DNA of 64,000 bases from Rivularia sp963920925. GTDB taxonomy: Bacteria > Cyanobacteriota > Cyanobacteriia > Cyanobacteriales > Nostocaceae. Position 1 is the stretch's first letter. Each line of letters opens with the position of its first letter. Both the position numbers and the translations under genes were made by a program. The notes beneath the pieces are model-generated. The model was not told the origin of the DNA and searched no databases. It was given only the letters and a program-made list of their open reading frames with translations. Where the stretch lies: assembly GCF_963920925.1 (NCBI RefSeq), contig NZ_CAWUDI010000019.1:1-64000 (forward strand), given 5' to 3'. Shown here one piece after another: positions 17,027-26,802 of this stretch.

Positions 17027-17376
17027 CCGCAAATACAGTAAAAAATGCTTCGAGTCAGTCTTGCAAAAGTGTTGATTTTGGTTAAAAATTTATACTACAA
17101 GTAATATCTCGGAGAAAATAAAATTTAGATACTAGAAACTAAAGTTTTGGCACGTTAATCTTTAATATGTTCCGTAAAATGGGCTTTAACATAAATTGTC
17201 ATTCTGCTTATGCGTATTGTTCTCGGCGTTCGCGCTTGAACGCTAATATGCTAAATTGTTATATCTAAGTTTAGGATAAATTTAGCACCCGTAGAACCTC
17301 TTAGGTAATGAAAGTAATAAACAAGGTATAGTAGTTAGTCAAAACGGTTTTTTATCCAGTGTTTAAATAAAAGCTA
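17027..17376. other. upstream region of the receptor kinase gene
   Basis: This is 350 bases with no open frame or repeat that I can support. It presumably carries the promoter for the kinase gene at 17377. Confidence 0.4.
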
Positions 17377-19971
17377 ATGGTTAATAGTGATCGCCCGATC
17401 AAAGTTTACTGCACTCGTCCAGATTGTGGGGACCCGATAAACTTTATTTCTCCAGAAAGATTATTTACGAACGGTTTTATTAGCCAGCGTACTTGCTCTC
17501 ATTGCCAAATGCCCTTGATTTTGGAGGGGCGTTTTTTACCGATAGATTTAATCGGAGAAGGCGGATTTGGGAGAACGTTTAAAGCAAGAGATTGGAAGTC
17601 TCAGAATCAACCGCAGTATGTGGTAGTCAAGCAGTTATGTCCTAAAAATCCTTCAGTAGGTTCAAAGTTAAACCCTTCAGTACTTGAACGCATAGAAAAA
17701 TTATTCCAACGAGAAGGAAAGGTTTTATACAATCTTCATCATCAACAAATCCCACGAGCATATGCTTTTCCGATCGTAGAAGCGCCACCGAATCGCCAAA
17801 ACCAATCTTTTGAGTCAAACAGCGAGCAAAAGTTTTTTTATTTAGTGCAGGAATATATCGAAGGTAACAATCTTTTTCAAGAGCTACAGGAGAGCGGTCA
17901 ATTTTCAGGAAGGGATATTGTTGAATTTCTGCAACAAATGCTTTCTATTCTCAGGTACATCCATAACGAGCACGTAATCCATAGAGATATTAAGCCGAGT
18001 AATATCATGCGTCGTAGTATGGACGGGAAAATATTTCTGATAGATTTTGGTGCAGTTAAGCAGGTAGTACAAACAGGTCAACCAGTCGAGCAATCAACAT
18101 TTGCACCAATTACTCCTCAGTATGCACCACCAGAGCAATTAGCCCACAAAGCAATATCTCCTTCATCAGATTTATATTCTTTAGCTGCAACCTGTGTATA
18201 TTTGCTTACAGGTAAAAGTGGAACTGAACTACGGCACAGAGATCGATGGAACTGGCGACAATATGCTCAGGTAAATCCCAACCTGGCAGGTGTTTTAGAC
18301 CGGATGCTGTCGGAACTACCAGCAGATCGGTATCAGTCGGCGGAAGATGTCATGATGGCTTTACCTTCTTTTGTGCAAATAGAGCCAGATCCGCGACCAA
18401 TAACTGAGGGTTATGGCACTAAACCACTAAACTTCCTCGATAAGATTAGAAGATTTATTCAAATTATTTCATATAAGGTTAAGAGAATATTTTCTGGATC
18501 GAAAGGCTTTATATTAGTATTTTCAGCTTTAGCTATAATATTTACTATTTACAACGGGCAAAAACAACCTCCTATTTGCATATCCGATAATCAGTTTAGT
18601 TGTGGGCAAAAACGATTGATTAGCTTAACCCAATCCGCGAACCAAGACGGATTCAAAAAAGGAAGCAATGCTTTTGAAAAAAGAAATTATCAAACAGCTA
18701 TAGAAGGCTTCGAGCAACAACTTCAAGATTACAAAATAGATCCAGAAACCAGAATTTATTTAAATAATGCTAAAGCTGCTAAAAATGGTAATTTTATCAA
18801 AATAGCAGTATGCGTCCCGATTGTTGGTCAAAATCAGCCAAATCTTAATGATAATATTAATATTGCCAAGGAAATTTTGTTTGGAGTTGCTGTTGTTCAA
18901 GAAAAGATTAACAATGAAAACAATGCCTCTAGACGCATCAAAGGCAATATGTTATTCATCCAGATTTGCGATGATGATAACGAAGACGCTCAAGCAGAAA
19001 ATGTAGCTCGCCAAATTGTACAAGATAAAAGTATTTTAGGTGTTATCGGTCACTACACTAGTAATACTACATTAGCAGCAGGAAATATTTATGGCAATAC
19101 ATATACATTAGCTGAAAATAGACTTGTGGCAATTTCCCCTACAAGTACTGCCGTAAGAGATAATAATTATCCTTTAAATGAGTACGTTTTTCGCGTATCT
19201 CCAGATAATTCTCTTGCTGCTGAAAAATTAATTAATGATTATATTTTTGGTGCTTCACAACTTAATATCAATAAAGTACTTATTATTTATAATGACGCTC
19301 AAAAGAATAAAGATTACTATGGTTTGTCTCTCCGCAATGAGTTTATTAAACTAGCGAATAATAAAATAATGATTGTTGATTGCAATCTGGCTGACAAGGG
19401 TAATAATGTCGCCAAATGTATGCAAAAAGCAGGTAATGAAAATGTAGGGGCAATATTGTTAGCTATAGACAATCAGACCATAGAAAACAATTATTCTCAG
19501 ATTTCCAACAATCGTGGAAATATGATTTTACTCGCTGGCAATGCTGTATATTCTGCAAAAGGACTAGGTGCTGATTTGACTAACAAGTTGATAATAGCTG
19601 TCCAATGGATTAGAAGCGAAAGTAATAATTTATTTCCGATTGAGAAAGATGTAGATTCACTCTTTGCACGTACCAGCAACGGACATTTAGGTATCAACTT
19701 CCGAACAGCTATGGCATATAATGCGGCTGAGGTAATTACTCAAGGAATGAGGAGTATTGCGGGTGATATCAACCGTAAAAATCTTTACATGGAATTAAAG
19801 ACGGATGAATTTTCAGCAGAAGGTACTAATAATGTGAAGATTGAATTTGACGAAAAAGGCGATCCCCAATTTGCTGCTAGTAAAGATAAACTAATGTTTT
19901 TGGTTACTCCTAGTTCAACTACAATCAACGGTTCTTCGGATGGTGATTTTCAGTTTGCGGAATTTAAGTGA
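17377..19971 (+). CDS. Ser/Thr kinase fused to a periplasmic substrate-binding domain
   Basis: This is an 864-residue protein. Residues 1-50 form a Cys4 zinc-ribbon-like module (Cys12, Cys17, Cys40, Cys43). A Hanks-type kinase domain follows with G-loop IGEGGFGRTF at 59-68, VVKQL lysine, HRDIKPSNI, IDFGAVKQ and APPEQ motifs, so it looks catalytically intact. One membrane helix lies near 376-392 (GFILVFSALAIIFTIYN), then a short TPR-like segment (FEKRNYQTAIEGFEQQL). From about 474 to 835 there is a type I periplasmic binding domain resembling branched-chain amino-acid/amide receptors (IAVCVPIVG start, GVIGHYTSNTTLAAGNIY, AISPTSTA). The architecture implies a one-protein receptor: an external small ligand controls a cytosolic kinase. 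It is flanked by a spacer and by ftn2, with no transporter nearby. Confidence 0.92.
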   Translation: MVNSDRPIKVYCTRPDCGDPINFISPERLFTNGFISQRTCSHCQMPLILEGRFLPIDLIGEGGFGRTFKARDWKSQNQPQYVVVKQLCPKNPSVGSKLNPSVLERIEKLFQREGKVLYNLHHQQIPRAYAFPIVEAPPNRQNQSFESNSEQKFFYLVQEYIEGNNLFQELQESGQFSGRDIVEFLQQMLSILRYIHNEHVIHRDIKPSNIMRRSMDGKIFLIDFGAVKQVVQTGQPVEQSTFAPITPQYAPPEQLAHKAISPSSDLYSLAATCVYLLTGKSGTELRHRDRWNWRQYAQVNPNLAGVLDRMLSELPADRYQSAEDVMMALPSFVQIEPDPRPITEGYGTKPLNFLDKIRRFIQIISYKVKRIFSGSKGFILVFSALAIIFTIYNGQKQPPICISDNQFSCGQKRLISLTQSANQDGFKKGSNAFEKRNYQTAIEGFEQQLQDYKIDPETRIYLNNAKAAKNGNFIKIAVCVPIVGQNQPNLNDNINIAKEILFGVAVVQEKINNENNASRRIKGNMLFIQICDDDNEDAQAENVARQIVQDKSILGVIGHYTSNTTLAAGNIYGNTYTLAENRLVAISPTSTAVRDNNYPLNEYVFRVSPDNSLAAEKLINDYIFGASQLNINKVLIIYNDAQKNKDYYGLSLRNEFIKLANNKIMIVDCNLADKGNNVAKCMQKAGNENVGAILLAIDNQTIENNYSQISNNRGNMILLAGNAVYSAKGLGADLTNKLIIAVQWIRSESNNLFPIEKDVDSLFARTSNGHLGINFRTAMAYNAAEVITQGMRSIAGDINRKNLYMELKTDEFSAEGTNNVKIEFDEKGDPQFAASKDKLMFLVTPSSTTINGSSDGDFQFAEFK

Positions 19972-20031
19972 AGTACTAAAAAATAAACTTGCAAGATTCT
20001 TGGATTGTCGCGGCGATCGCAATTAATCGAG

Positions 20032-20124
20032 TAGGACTTACGCAATCGCAACGATAAAATAGGCATTCTAGACGTTTAGATCCCCCCAACCCCCCTTAAA
20101 AGGGGGGCTTTGCGTAAGTCCTAT
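20032..20124. repeat. MITE-like repeat family A, copy 2 (best preserved)
   Basis: This 93-bp element has perfect 14-bp terminal inverted repeats, TAGGACTTACGCAA and TTGCGTAAGTCCTA, and an internal CCCCCCTT/AAGGGGGG hairpin. It is non-coding. Copies lie near 44-128 (inverted, one end lost) and 33632-33725. It occupies the convergent spacer between the receptor kinase and ftn2, where its hairpin could also terminate transcription. Confidence 0.8.
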
Positions 20125-20228
20125 CAAGTTTCGAGTGCAGTCTTAAAACCGTAAACTCTTGTCTCGATAAAATCCGAGTCATGATGATACCGAGAAGCAA
20201 TAATTTGGCAAGTTTAGTATAAATAATA

Positions 20229-22514
20229 TCAACTAATTTTATTCACAACAGACATATCCTTAATCCGCCATTTGCCACCGATTTTAACCACCATATATCT
20301 AACTCGTATAGTGTCGTTATAAGACCGAGCCTGGTTTATTTGACCGTTTTCATGGAAGCGAGCTTGTTCGTTTACAGTCGCTTCAATAGCAGCTTGATTT
20401 TGGTTATTAGGAATCGTATCAACGGATTCAATATTCACCTTATGCTCAAAGGTTCTATAGCGGTTCTGTGACTTAACTCGCTGAGCTACTATTCGCCAAC
20501 TATTAAGAGCGGTGCCGACTAAAATATCATCTAAGCTGTCAATATTATGATTTTCTCCCAAGGCACTTGCTTTAGTAGATAGCCAATTTTCAACTATTAC
20601 TTTTGCAGTTCCTTTTGTCAAAATAACGTTATCTGAAATAGGTTCGCTATTAGCATTCGGTATTTCTATCGGTGCTTTATCTAACTGTATGCTCAACTGT
20701 TCCCCTTGCATTGGTTCGGGGGAAAATAAATTTTGCAATAATCCTACAGCCGTACCCACCAACAACCATAAAACTAATAAACCCGATAAAGAGCCAAAAA
20801 CTAACAATATAAAACGGGTTCTTTTTTGCGAGGTTAATGTAGTACTGCGTCGTCTGGTTACTAAGCGGCGAGGTGTACCATCAACAGCAACTCCAGAGCT
20901 TGGAATTTCAGTCTGCTTGCGTCTTTTACGACCATTGGTTTGGTCTGGTACGCCTGTGGGCATCATCGCCCTTGCAGAACCATTTTGAACGCGGTTGTTA
21001 CTTCTGAAGCGTTCGGCTGTTGGAAGCGGCCCGACTGATACTCGTGTTTCGTTAGGTGTTACGGGATTAGTTTCTCTGCTCGGAGCATTGGCAGTTGTTT
21101 GTTGAGCATACCCTGGTGGTGTTTGCCTGTGGTTATTAAACTGTCGATAAACGACATTAGAATTGCTTTTATTTTGAGTATTTTGGTTATTTTGATTATT
21201 TGATTGAGGTTGAGGTAGGGCATGATTATCTCTGGGTAAAGCTTCCAAATAAGCCTGTACTTGATCGTCAGCAAAATATTCTTTCAAAGAAGCTTGCCGA
21301 TTTTTCAAATCCCGAAAATGAGGAAATACCTCACTTTGCAACCAAGTTTCTGAATATAAACACAATCCGGGTAGCAAATCGGGAGAATCCTGGGAATTTT
21401 CTCGAATAAAAGCTAAAGCTTCGTATTCCTGACTTAACTCTAAAGCACGAGTTGCTTCTTGGGTTTGTCCTAAGAGTAAAGCACACAAAGATTGTTCTAA
21501 GTGTACGTCTTGACGTTTACCCAGATGAATCAACATTTGTTTGGCTTGACGGACTAAAGCAGGTTGACGTTGAGTAAATCCTCGTGCTATCAAAGCATAT
21601 ACAGCTAAATACGTCGCGACAGCAGAAGGACGTTTGCTTTCTTGTTCAAATAGCTTGTGCTGCTCTGCAACCGTTAAATAATGACGTAATTGCTGAATAA
21701 ATCGCAGAAAATCATCTACGTTTAAACCGGATTCATCTTTACCCGTGCCATCAATTCCACCGCGAGAAACGAGTAATTCTTCTAATAATCGTAAACCCTG
21801 TTGTCGTTCGGCAGTTTTCTCTACTGGTAATGCTAGTAATTCTAAAATGCGATAAGGTCGCAGTCTATACAGATCCGCTTCTATTTCAGCTTGAACGCTT
21901 TCAAATAATCCTTCATTGGATAACAGTTCTAAACCAGTTTCTAACGATACGGCTGCATTTTCGTAATGAGCTTGCTGCCATTGTTCGCGGCCTAATTCCA
22001 AGCAGGCAAGAGCAACCGTGAGAACAACATCGGGACGGTGAGCGTTTTGTTCGACGCTCAGTTGTGCTTGTCCTGAAAGATCGGCTACTTTCCCATTTTG
22101 GTTAACTAAGTATGGACGACCTAGATTTAAAACCTGTTCGTATTCTCCCAACTCCTGCAAAAGCATCAAAGCGCCAATCAATTCTTCTTGAGAAATGTCG
22201 ATACCTAGAGTTTTAGATTCCATTTCAGCTTGACTGCCTGGTGCCCGAGGAGCAACCGCCACACTGCTATCGCGCCCGTCTTCCGGAGTGTAAGCGTGTG
22301 TCAGATAAACTCGGTCGTATTCGGAGCGTTCTTTCGGATCTGATAAAACCACGTATGCTTCTTCTATAAGTTTTTTTCGATATGCAATTGCTGTATGGGA
22401 ATATTCCCGTCGCGGCAATCCGACAATGCGATCGCTGTATGCTTGACGCAACTGTTCCTCACTTGCCGCCATCGGAATTCCTAAAATTCTGTAATAATCT
22501 AGCGGAATTTGCAC
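20229..22514 (-). CDS. ftn2: cell division protein Ftn2/ZipN (ARC6 homologue)
   Basis: This 761-residue protein has the architecture of cyanobacterial Ftn2/ZipN, the divisome organiser that tethers FtsZ to the membrane and is ancestral to plastid ARC6. The N-terminal J-like domain (residues 6-70, YYRILGIPMAASEEQLRQAY) lacks the HPD tripeptide, as usual for this family. An alpha-helical region (about 100-420) follows, then a low-complexity Asn/Gln linker. One membrane helix lies near 570-595 (FILLVFGSLSGLLVLWLLVG). The C-terminal IMS/DUF4101 domain (about 635-755) ends GGKWRIKDMSVV. The start ATG at 22514 gives the canonical N-terminus. The gene stands alone. Confidence 0.93.
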   Translation of the reverse strand: MQIPLDYYRILGIPMAASEEQLRQAYSDRIVGLPRREYSHTAIAYRKKLIEEAYVVLSDPKERSEYDRVYLTHAYTPEDGRDSSVAVAPRAPGSQAEMESKTLGIDISQEELIGALMLLQELGEYEQVLNLGRPYLVNQNGKVADLSGQAQLSVEQNAHRPDVVLTVALACLELGREQWQQAHYENAAVSLETGLELLSNEGLFESVQAEIEADLYRLRPYRILELLALPVEKTAERQQGLRLLEELLVSRGGIDGTGKDESGLNVDDFLRFIQQLRHYLTVAEQHKLFEQESKRPSAVATYLAVYALIARGFTQRQPALVRQAKQMLIHLGKRQDVHLEQSLCALLLGQTQEATRALELSQEYEALAFIRENSQDSPDLLPGLCLYSETWLQSEVFPHFRDLKNRQASLKEYFADDQVQAYLEALPRDNHALPQPQSNNQNNQNTQNKSNSNVVYRQFNNHRQTPPGYAQQTTANAPSRETNPVTPNETRVSVGPLPTAERFRSNNRVQNGSARAMMPTGVPDQTNGRKRRKQTEIPSSGVAVDGTPRRLVTRRRSTTLTSQKRTRFILLVFGSLSGLLVLWLLVGTAVGLLQNLFSPEPMQGEQLSIQLDKAPIEIPNANSEPISDNVILTKGTAKVIVENWLSTKASALGENHNIDSLDDILVGTALNSWRIVAQRVKSQNRYRTFEHKVNIESVDTIPNNQNQAAIEATVNEQARFHENGQINQARSYNDTIRVRYMVVKIGGKWRIKDMSVVNKIS

Positions 22515-23215
22515 AGTCTACTTCCCCGCTCAGCCTTGATCGATAAAGTTTTCTTAATATATTCTTGGGCTTGTAAAACCGTGCCATAATAATAACCCAG
22601 TGGCTTCACACATATAAGTGTGTATCGCGACATCTTTACCTATACCTCCCTTCAGATAGAGTTAAGTAGTCGCTCATCAGTGTAAATTAAAGCGGATCTT
22701 TAACCTCCTACATTAATTAAATGTGCTTAGTGTAACAGAAGTATTTAAGAAGACGATAATTTAGATATTACCTTTCTTGGGGACTAAATTGTTAAATACA
22801 CCCTATATAAACGTTGTATTTGCACAACAATAGTTTTGTTCGATGAAGAACAATATCTTGGTAGATAAAGGATTTTTCCCATAATCGGGAAAGATTAAGT
22901 ATTACCCCTGTAATTTTTTTCCCAAACGAGAAAAAGATATTATCACAATTGTGATTTAAGTACAAATATCTACAGAGATATTCCGGATATTTGCTGTCTG
23001 TATCTAATTTGTTAATCAAAATGCAGAATATTGATATCCTGAAACGGTAATCTATAGAAGTCAAGGCAGTGTAAGTACTTATATAGAGCAGGATGGCGGC
23101 AGTCCACCAAAAATTGCGTATTACGAACGGTTTTTGACTGCTGAGTTCGCAATATAGAGCCCCTGTTACAAAAATTATCTCTTTAAGTGTTACCACGGAG
23201 TATATAGGAAAAACA
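22515..23215. promoter_or_regulatory. divergent intergenic region between ftn2 and pdhA
   Basis: This is 700 bases between divergently transcribed genes. A minus-strand open frame exists here (22792-23196) but has low-complexity, non-protein-like composition and I do not accept it. The pdhA ribosome site (AGGAAAA at about 23206-23212) lies at the right end. No recognised RNA gene or repeat family is present. Confidence 0.45.
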
Positions 23216-24250
23216 ATGATTCAAGAACGTACTTTACCCGATTTCAATGCGACCACCGCACAAATAACCCCCGAAGAAGGTTTACGAGTTTACGAAGACA
23301 TGATATTGGGGCGTTTTTTTGAAGATAAGTGCGCCGAAATGTACTACAGAGGCAAAATGTTCGGTTTTGTTCACCTGTACAACGGTCAAGAAGCAGTTTC
23401 TAGCGGTGTAATTAAAGCGATGCGACCGGGTGAAGATTTTGTTTCGAGTACTTACCGCGACCACGTTCATGCTTTGAGTGCGGGAGTTCCGGCAAAAGAA
23501 GTCATGGCGGAGTTATTTGGTAAAGCCACTGGTTGTAGTAAAGGGCGCGGTGGTTCGATGCATATGTTTTCCAAAGAACATGGTTTGTTAGGTGGTTATG
23601 CATTCGTTGCTGAGGGTATTCCGGTTGCTGCCGGAGCGGCTTTTCAAACCAAGTACCGTCGCGAGGTTCTTGGAGATGAAAACGCCGACCAAGTTACAGC
23701 CTGCTTTTTTGGCGATGGAGCCTGCAATAACGGTCAATTTTATGAAACATTAAATATGGCTGCTTTATGGAAACTACCGATTCTTTTTGTGGTAGAGAAC
23801 AATAAGTGGGCGATTGGAATGTCTCACGAACGCGCTACTTCTCAACCAGAAATCTACAAAAAAGCCAGCGTATTCGGTATGCATGGAGTAGAAGTTGATG
23901 GAATGGACGTACTAGCAGTTCGTTCGGTGGCTACGGACGCAGTATTACGCGCTCGTAATGGTGAAGGCCCCACATTAATCGAAGCACTTACCTACCGTTT
24001 CCGGGGTCACTCGCTAGCAGATCCAGACGAAATGCGTAGTAAGGAAGAAAAAGAATTTTGGTTTTCTCGCGATCCAATTAAGAAATTTGCAGCTTATTTA
24101 GTTGAACAAAACTTAGCTTCTCAAGAAGAACTTAAGGATATAGAGCGCAAAATTCAAGCAACCGTAGACGAAGCAGTCGAATTCGCCGAAAGCAGCCCCG
24201 AACCAGATGCGAGCGAGCTGCACAGGTTTATTTTTGCCGAAGACGAGTAG
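23216..24250 (+). CDS. pdhA: pyruvate dehydrogenase E1 component, alpha subunit
   Basis: This 344-residue protein is full length for the E1-alpha family. It catalyses thiamine-diphosphate-dependent decarboxylation of pyruvate, feeding the E2 lipoyl domain to make acetyl-CoA. The thiamine-diphosphate motif runs from GDGACNNGQFYE near residue 166 to VVENNKW near 192. The E1-alpha phosphorylation-loop-like region reads TYRFRGHSLADPDEMR near 261. A GRGGSMHMF segment near residue 115 contributes to the active site. In many cyanobacteria pdhA stands apart from pdhB and the E2/E3 genes, as it does here. The ATG at 23216 has a plausible upstream AGGAAAA. Confidence 0.96.
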   Translation: MIQERTLPDFNATTAQITPEEGLRVYEDMILGRFFEDKCAEMYYRGKMFGFVHLYNGQEAVSSGVIKAMRPGEDFVSSTYRDHVHALSAGVPAKEVMAELFGKATGCSKGRGGSMHMFSKEHGLLGGYAFVAEGIPVAAGAAFQTKYRREVLGDENADQVTACFFGDGACNNGQFYETLNMAALWKLPILFVVENNKWAIGMSHERATSQPEIYKKASVFGMHGVEVDGMDVLAVRSVATDAVLRARNGEGPTLIEALTYRFRGHSLADPDEMRSKEEKEFWFSRDPIKKFAAYLVEQNLASQEELKDIERKIQATVDEAVEFAESSPEPDASELHRFIFAEDE

Positions 24251-24449
24251 ATTTAGGTAAGAGGCAAGAGGCAAGAGGTCAAAGGTCAAAGGTAAAGTGA
24301 TAGGGAGAGGGGGAGAGGGCGGGACAAGGAGACAAGGAGAAATAGTTTAAAATTCTTAATTCTTAACTCTTAACTATTACTAATGCCCTATGACCTATGC
24401 CCAATTCCCCTACAACTAACAACTAACAACTAACAACTAACGTTATTTT
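24251..24449. repeat. composite STRR region
   Basis: Several STRR types are strung together: AGGCAAG and AGGTCAA units, GGGAGAGG/GACAAGG stretches, TAACTCT-like units and five CAACTAA heptamers just before the next gene. It fills the whole spacer between pdhA and the epimerase-like gene. Confidence 0.8.
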
Positions 24450-25322
24450 ATGTTTTCTATCAACGTCGAACAAAGACAGTACGAAACCTACATTTTGACT
24501 GACGAAAAAGCTAAGTCTCAGTTAGAAGTTCTACCCAAACGTGGCGGTATTATTACAAAATGGCGCATTGACGGGAAAGAAATTTTTTATCTTGATGAAG
24601 AACGATTTAAGAACCCGGAAATGAGCATTAGAGGTGGAAATCCGATTTTGTTTCCTATTTGCGGAAATTTACCTGACGATACTTACACTGTTAACGATAA
24701 AAAATTTACGCTCAAGCAACATGGCTTTGGTCGTAACTTACCTTGGGAAGTAGGCGAAGAAGTTAGTGTAGATAATGTTTCTCTTAAGCTGCATCTCAAC
24801 AGCAACGAACAAACTCATAAGGTTTATCCTTTTGATTTTCAGGTAGATTTCACCTACCAACTGCATGGCAATACACTAACCATACTTCAAGAATTTAAGA
24901 ATAATTCTTCCGAGTCAATGCCTTTTTCGGTAGGTTTTCATCCTTACTTCTTAACCCACGATAAAAGTCAGTTAGAGTTTGATATTCCTTCTACTGAGTT
25001 TCAAGAGAAAGATAGCAAGCAAATTCACTCGTTTAACGGTAACTTTGATTTGAGTAAAGATGAAATTGATGTTGCATTTACAAAGCTAAGTGCAAAATCT
25101 ACCAGCGTTACAGATAAAGGTCGTAACTTAAAAATGACGCTGGATTACGATGACAATTTCTCAACCCTAGTGTTTTGGACGGTCAAAGGCAAAGACTTTT
25201 ATTGCTTAGAACCTTGGAGCGGGCCACGGAATGCAATGAACACCAAAGAACACTTGACCGTACTGGAACCTGGAGCCAGTCATTCAGCAATGATTCGTCT
25301 CACAGCAAATTTTTTCGCTTAA
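24450..25322 (+). CDS. aldose 1-epimerase family protein (galactose-mutarotase-like)
   Basis: This 290-residue protein has the beta-sandwich mutarotase fold. Conserved segments are KQHGFGRNLPWEV (about residue 90), FSVGFHPYFLTHD (about 158) and CLEPWSGPRNAMNT (about 253). The two histidines (in HGFGR and GFHPYF) correspond to the substrate-binding/catalytic pair of the family. The LacX-like or YeaD-like subfamily acts on sugars or hexose phosphates; the exact substrate is not deducible. There is no signal peptide, so it is cytosolic. It stands downstream of pdhA, separated by STRRs, and upstream of tRNA-Lys. Confidence 0.88.
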   Translation: MFSINVEQRQYETYILTDEKAKSQLEVLPKRGGIITKWRIDGKEIFYLDEERFKNPEMSIRGGNPILFPICGNLPDDTYTVNDKKFTLKQHGFGRNLPWEVGEEVSVDNVSLKLHLNSNEQTHKVYPFDFQVDFTYQLHGNTLTILQEFKNNSSESMPFSVGFHPYFLTHDKSQLEFDIPSTEFQEKDSKQIHSFNGNFDLSKDEIDVAFTKLSAKSTSVTDKGRNLKMTLDYDDNFSTLVFWTVKGKDFYCLEPWSGPRNAMNTKEHLTVLEPGASHSAMIRLTANFFA

Positions 25323-25380
25323 CCCCTTTACAAAACAACAGGGTTCTATGCTATTATTCATAAGTCGCGCAAAATGCGAT

Positions 25381-25452
25381 GGGTGGCTAGCTCAACGGTA
25401 GAGTACTCGGCTTTTAACCGATTTGTTCTGGGTTCGAATCCCAGGCTACCCA
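25381..25452 (+). tRNA. tRNA-Lys (UUU anticodon)
   Basis: This is a complete 72-nt cloverleaf. The acceptor stem GGGTGGC pairs with GCTACCC (one G-U). The D arm is GCTC...GAGT. The anticodon loop CTTTTAA carries TTT. The T arm is CTGGG-TTCGAAT-CCCAG, with discriminator A. The outermost anticodon-stem pair is a C-T mismatch. The CCA end is not encoded beyond the acceptor. Confidence 0.95.
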
Positions 25453-25680
25453 TTTAGAACTTAGATATTTCGTTTTTTCCTTTTCTTTATTGATGGGGAG
25501 ATTGGGAGATAGGGGGACAAGGAGATGGGGAGAAAAGTTATTCAACCTTTGACCTTTGATAAGAAACTTTTTAAACATAGGTACGCACAAATAGTTATAA
25601 TTTCCTATAAGTTGAAAAAAATATTAAGATTAACGTAAGAATTACGCTTGTCTTAAAACAGATTAGCTAATAACTAAATT

Positions 25681-25686
25681 AGGAGG
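25681..25686 (+). promoter_or_regulatory. strong ribosome-binding site of the aldolase gene
   Basis: A perfect AGGAGG lies nine bases before the ATG at 25696. It is stronger than most ribosome sites in the window and consistent with high expression of a Calvin-cycle enzyme. Confidence 0.8.
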
Positions 25687-25695
25687 AATATATAT

Positions 25696-26775
25696 ATGGC
25701 GCTCGTACCAATGCGTCTGCTGTTGGATCATGCTGCTGAGAACGGTTACGGCATCCCAGCTTACAATGTCAACAACATGGAGCAAATCCTGGCAATCATG
25801 GAAGCAGCTGTAGAAGCTGATAGCCCCGTGATTTTACAGGCTTCTCGCGGTGCGCGTAAGTATGCTGGAGAAAACTTTTTACGTCATTTGATTTTGGCAG
25901 CAGTGGAAACCCATCCGAATATTCCCATTGCTATGCACCAAGACCACGGTAACAGCCCTGCTACTTGCTATTCTGCAATTCGCAATGGCTTCACCAGTGT
26001 AATGATGGATGGTTCCCTTGAAGCTGATGCGAAGACTCCAGCTAGCTTTGAGTACAACGTGAATGTTACCGCTGAAGTAGTGAAGGTAGCTCACTCAGTT
26101 GGAGCTTCTGTAGAAGGAGAACTCGGTTGTTTGGGTTCTTTGGAAACTGGAATGGGTGAAGCAGAAGATGGACACGGTGCTGAAGGAAAACTCAGCAGAG
26201 AGCAACTTTTAACAGATCCCGATGAAGCTGTTGAATTTGTAGAAAGAACTCAAGTTGATGCGCTTGCAGTTGCGATCGGAACCAGCCACGGTGCTTACAA
26301 GTTTACTCGTAAGCCTACTGGTGAAGTTTTGGCAATCAGCCGAATTGAAGAAATCCACAACCGTCTACCCAACACTCACCTTGTAATGCACGGATCTTCT
26401 TCCGTACCTCAAGAGTGGTTGGATATGATTAACAAGTATGGTGGTAAGATTCCTGAAACCTACGGTGTACCTGTTGAAGAAATTCAGAAAGGTATTAAGA
26501 GTGGTGTACGTAAAGTGAATATCGACACCGATAACCGTTTGGCTATCACCGCTGCTTTCCGCGAAGCTGCTGCGAAAGATCCAGCTAACTTTGACCCCCG
26601 TCACTTCCTCAAGCCTTCCATCAAGTACATGAAGCAGGTTTGCTTGGATCGCTATGAAGCGTTTGGTACTGCTGGTCATGCTAGCAAGATCAAGCAAATT
26701 CCTTTAGATGAGTTTGCAGCTAAGTATGCTAGTGGCGAACTTTCTGCTAAAACTAAGTCTACTGCGAAAGTATAG
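25696..26775 (+). CDS. cbbA: fructose-bisphosphate aldolase, class II
   Basis: This 359-residue zinc-dependent aldolase condenses dihydroxyacetone phosphate with glyceraldehyde 3-phosphate or erythrose 4-phosphate, serving the Calvin cycle and glycolysis. Visible hallmarks are the AMHQDHGNSP metal/active-site motif (about residue 80), the acidic loop GELGCLGSLETG (about 140), GTSHGAYKF, MHGSSSVP and the substrate-phosphate loop VRKVNIDTDNR (about 272). It is the main aldolase type in cyanobacteria. A perfect AGGAGG precedes the start and a strong terminator hairpin follows, so it is probably a single-gene transcript. Confidence 0.97.
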   Translation: MALVPMRLLLDHAAENGYGIPAYNVNNMEQILAIMEAAVEADSPVILQASRGARKYAGENFLRHLILAAVETHPNIPIAMHQDHGNSPATCYSAIRNGFTSVMMDGSLEADAKTPASFEYNVNVTAEVVKVAHSVGASVEGELGCLGSLETGMGEAEDGHGAEGKLSREQLLTDPDEAVEFVERTQVDALAVAIGTSHGAYKFTRKPTGEVLAISRIEEIHNRLPNTHLVMHGSSSVPQEWLDMINKYGGKIPETYGVPVEEIQKGIKSGVRKVNIDTDNRLAITAAFREAAAKDPANFDPRHFLKPSIKYMKQVCLDRYEAFGTAGHASKIKQIPLDEFAAKYASGELSAKTKSTAKV

Positions 26776-26802
26776 TTTTTTAAATAAAAGTTAACAAGTA
26801 AC

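Noticed and set aside
22792..23196. Minus-strand open frame of 134 codons between ftn2 and pdhA
   Set aside because: Its composition is rich in Ile/Tyr/Cys with no domain-like pattern, it lies in an AT-rich promoter region between divergent genes, and it has no ribosome site. It is treated as chance.
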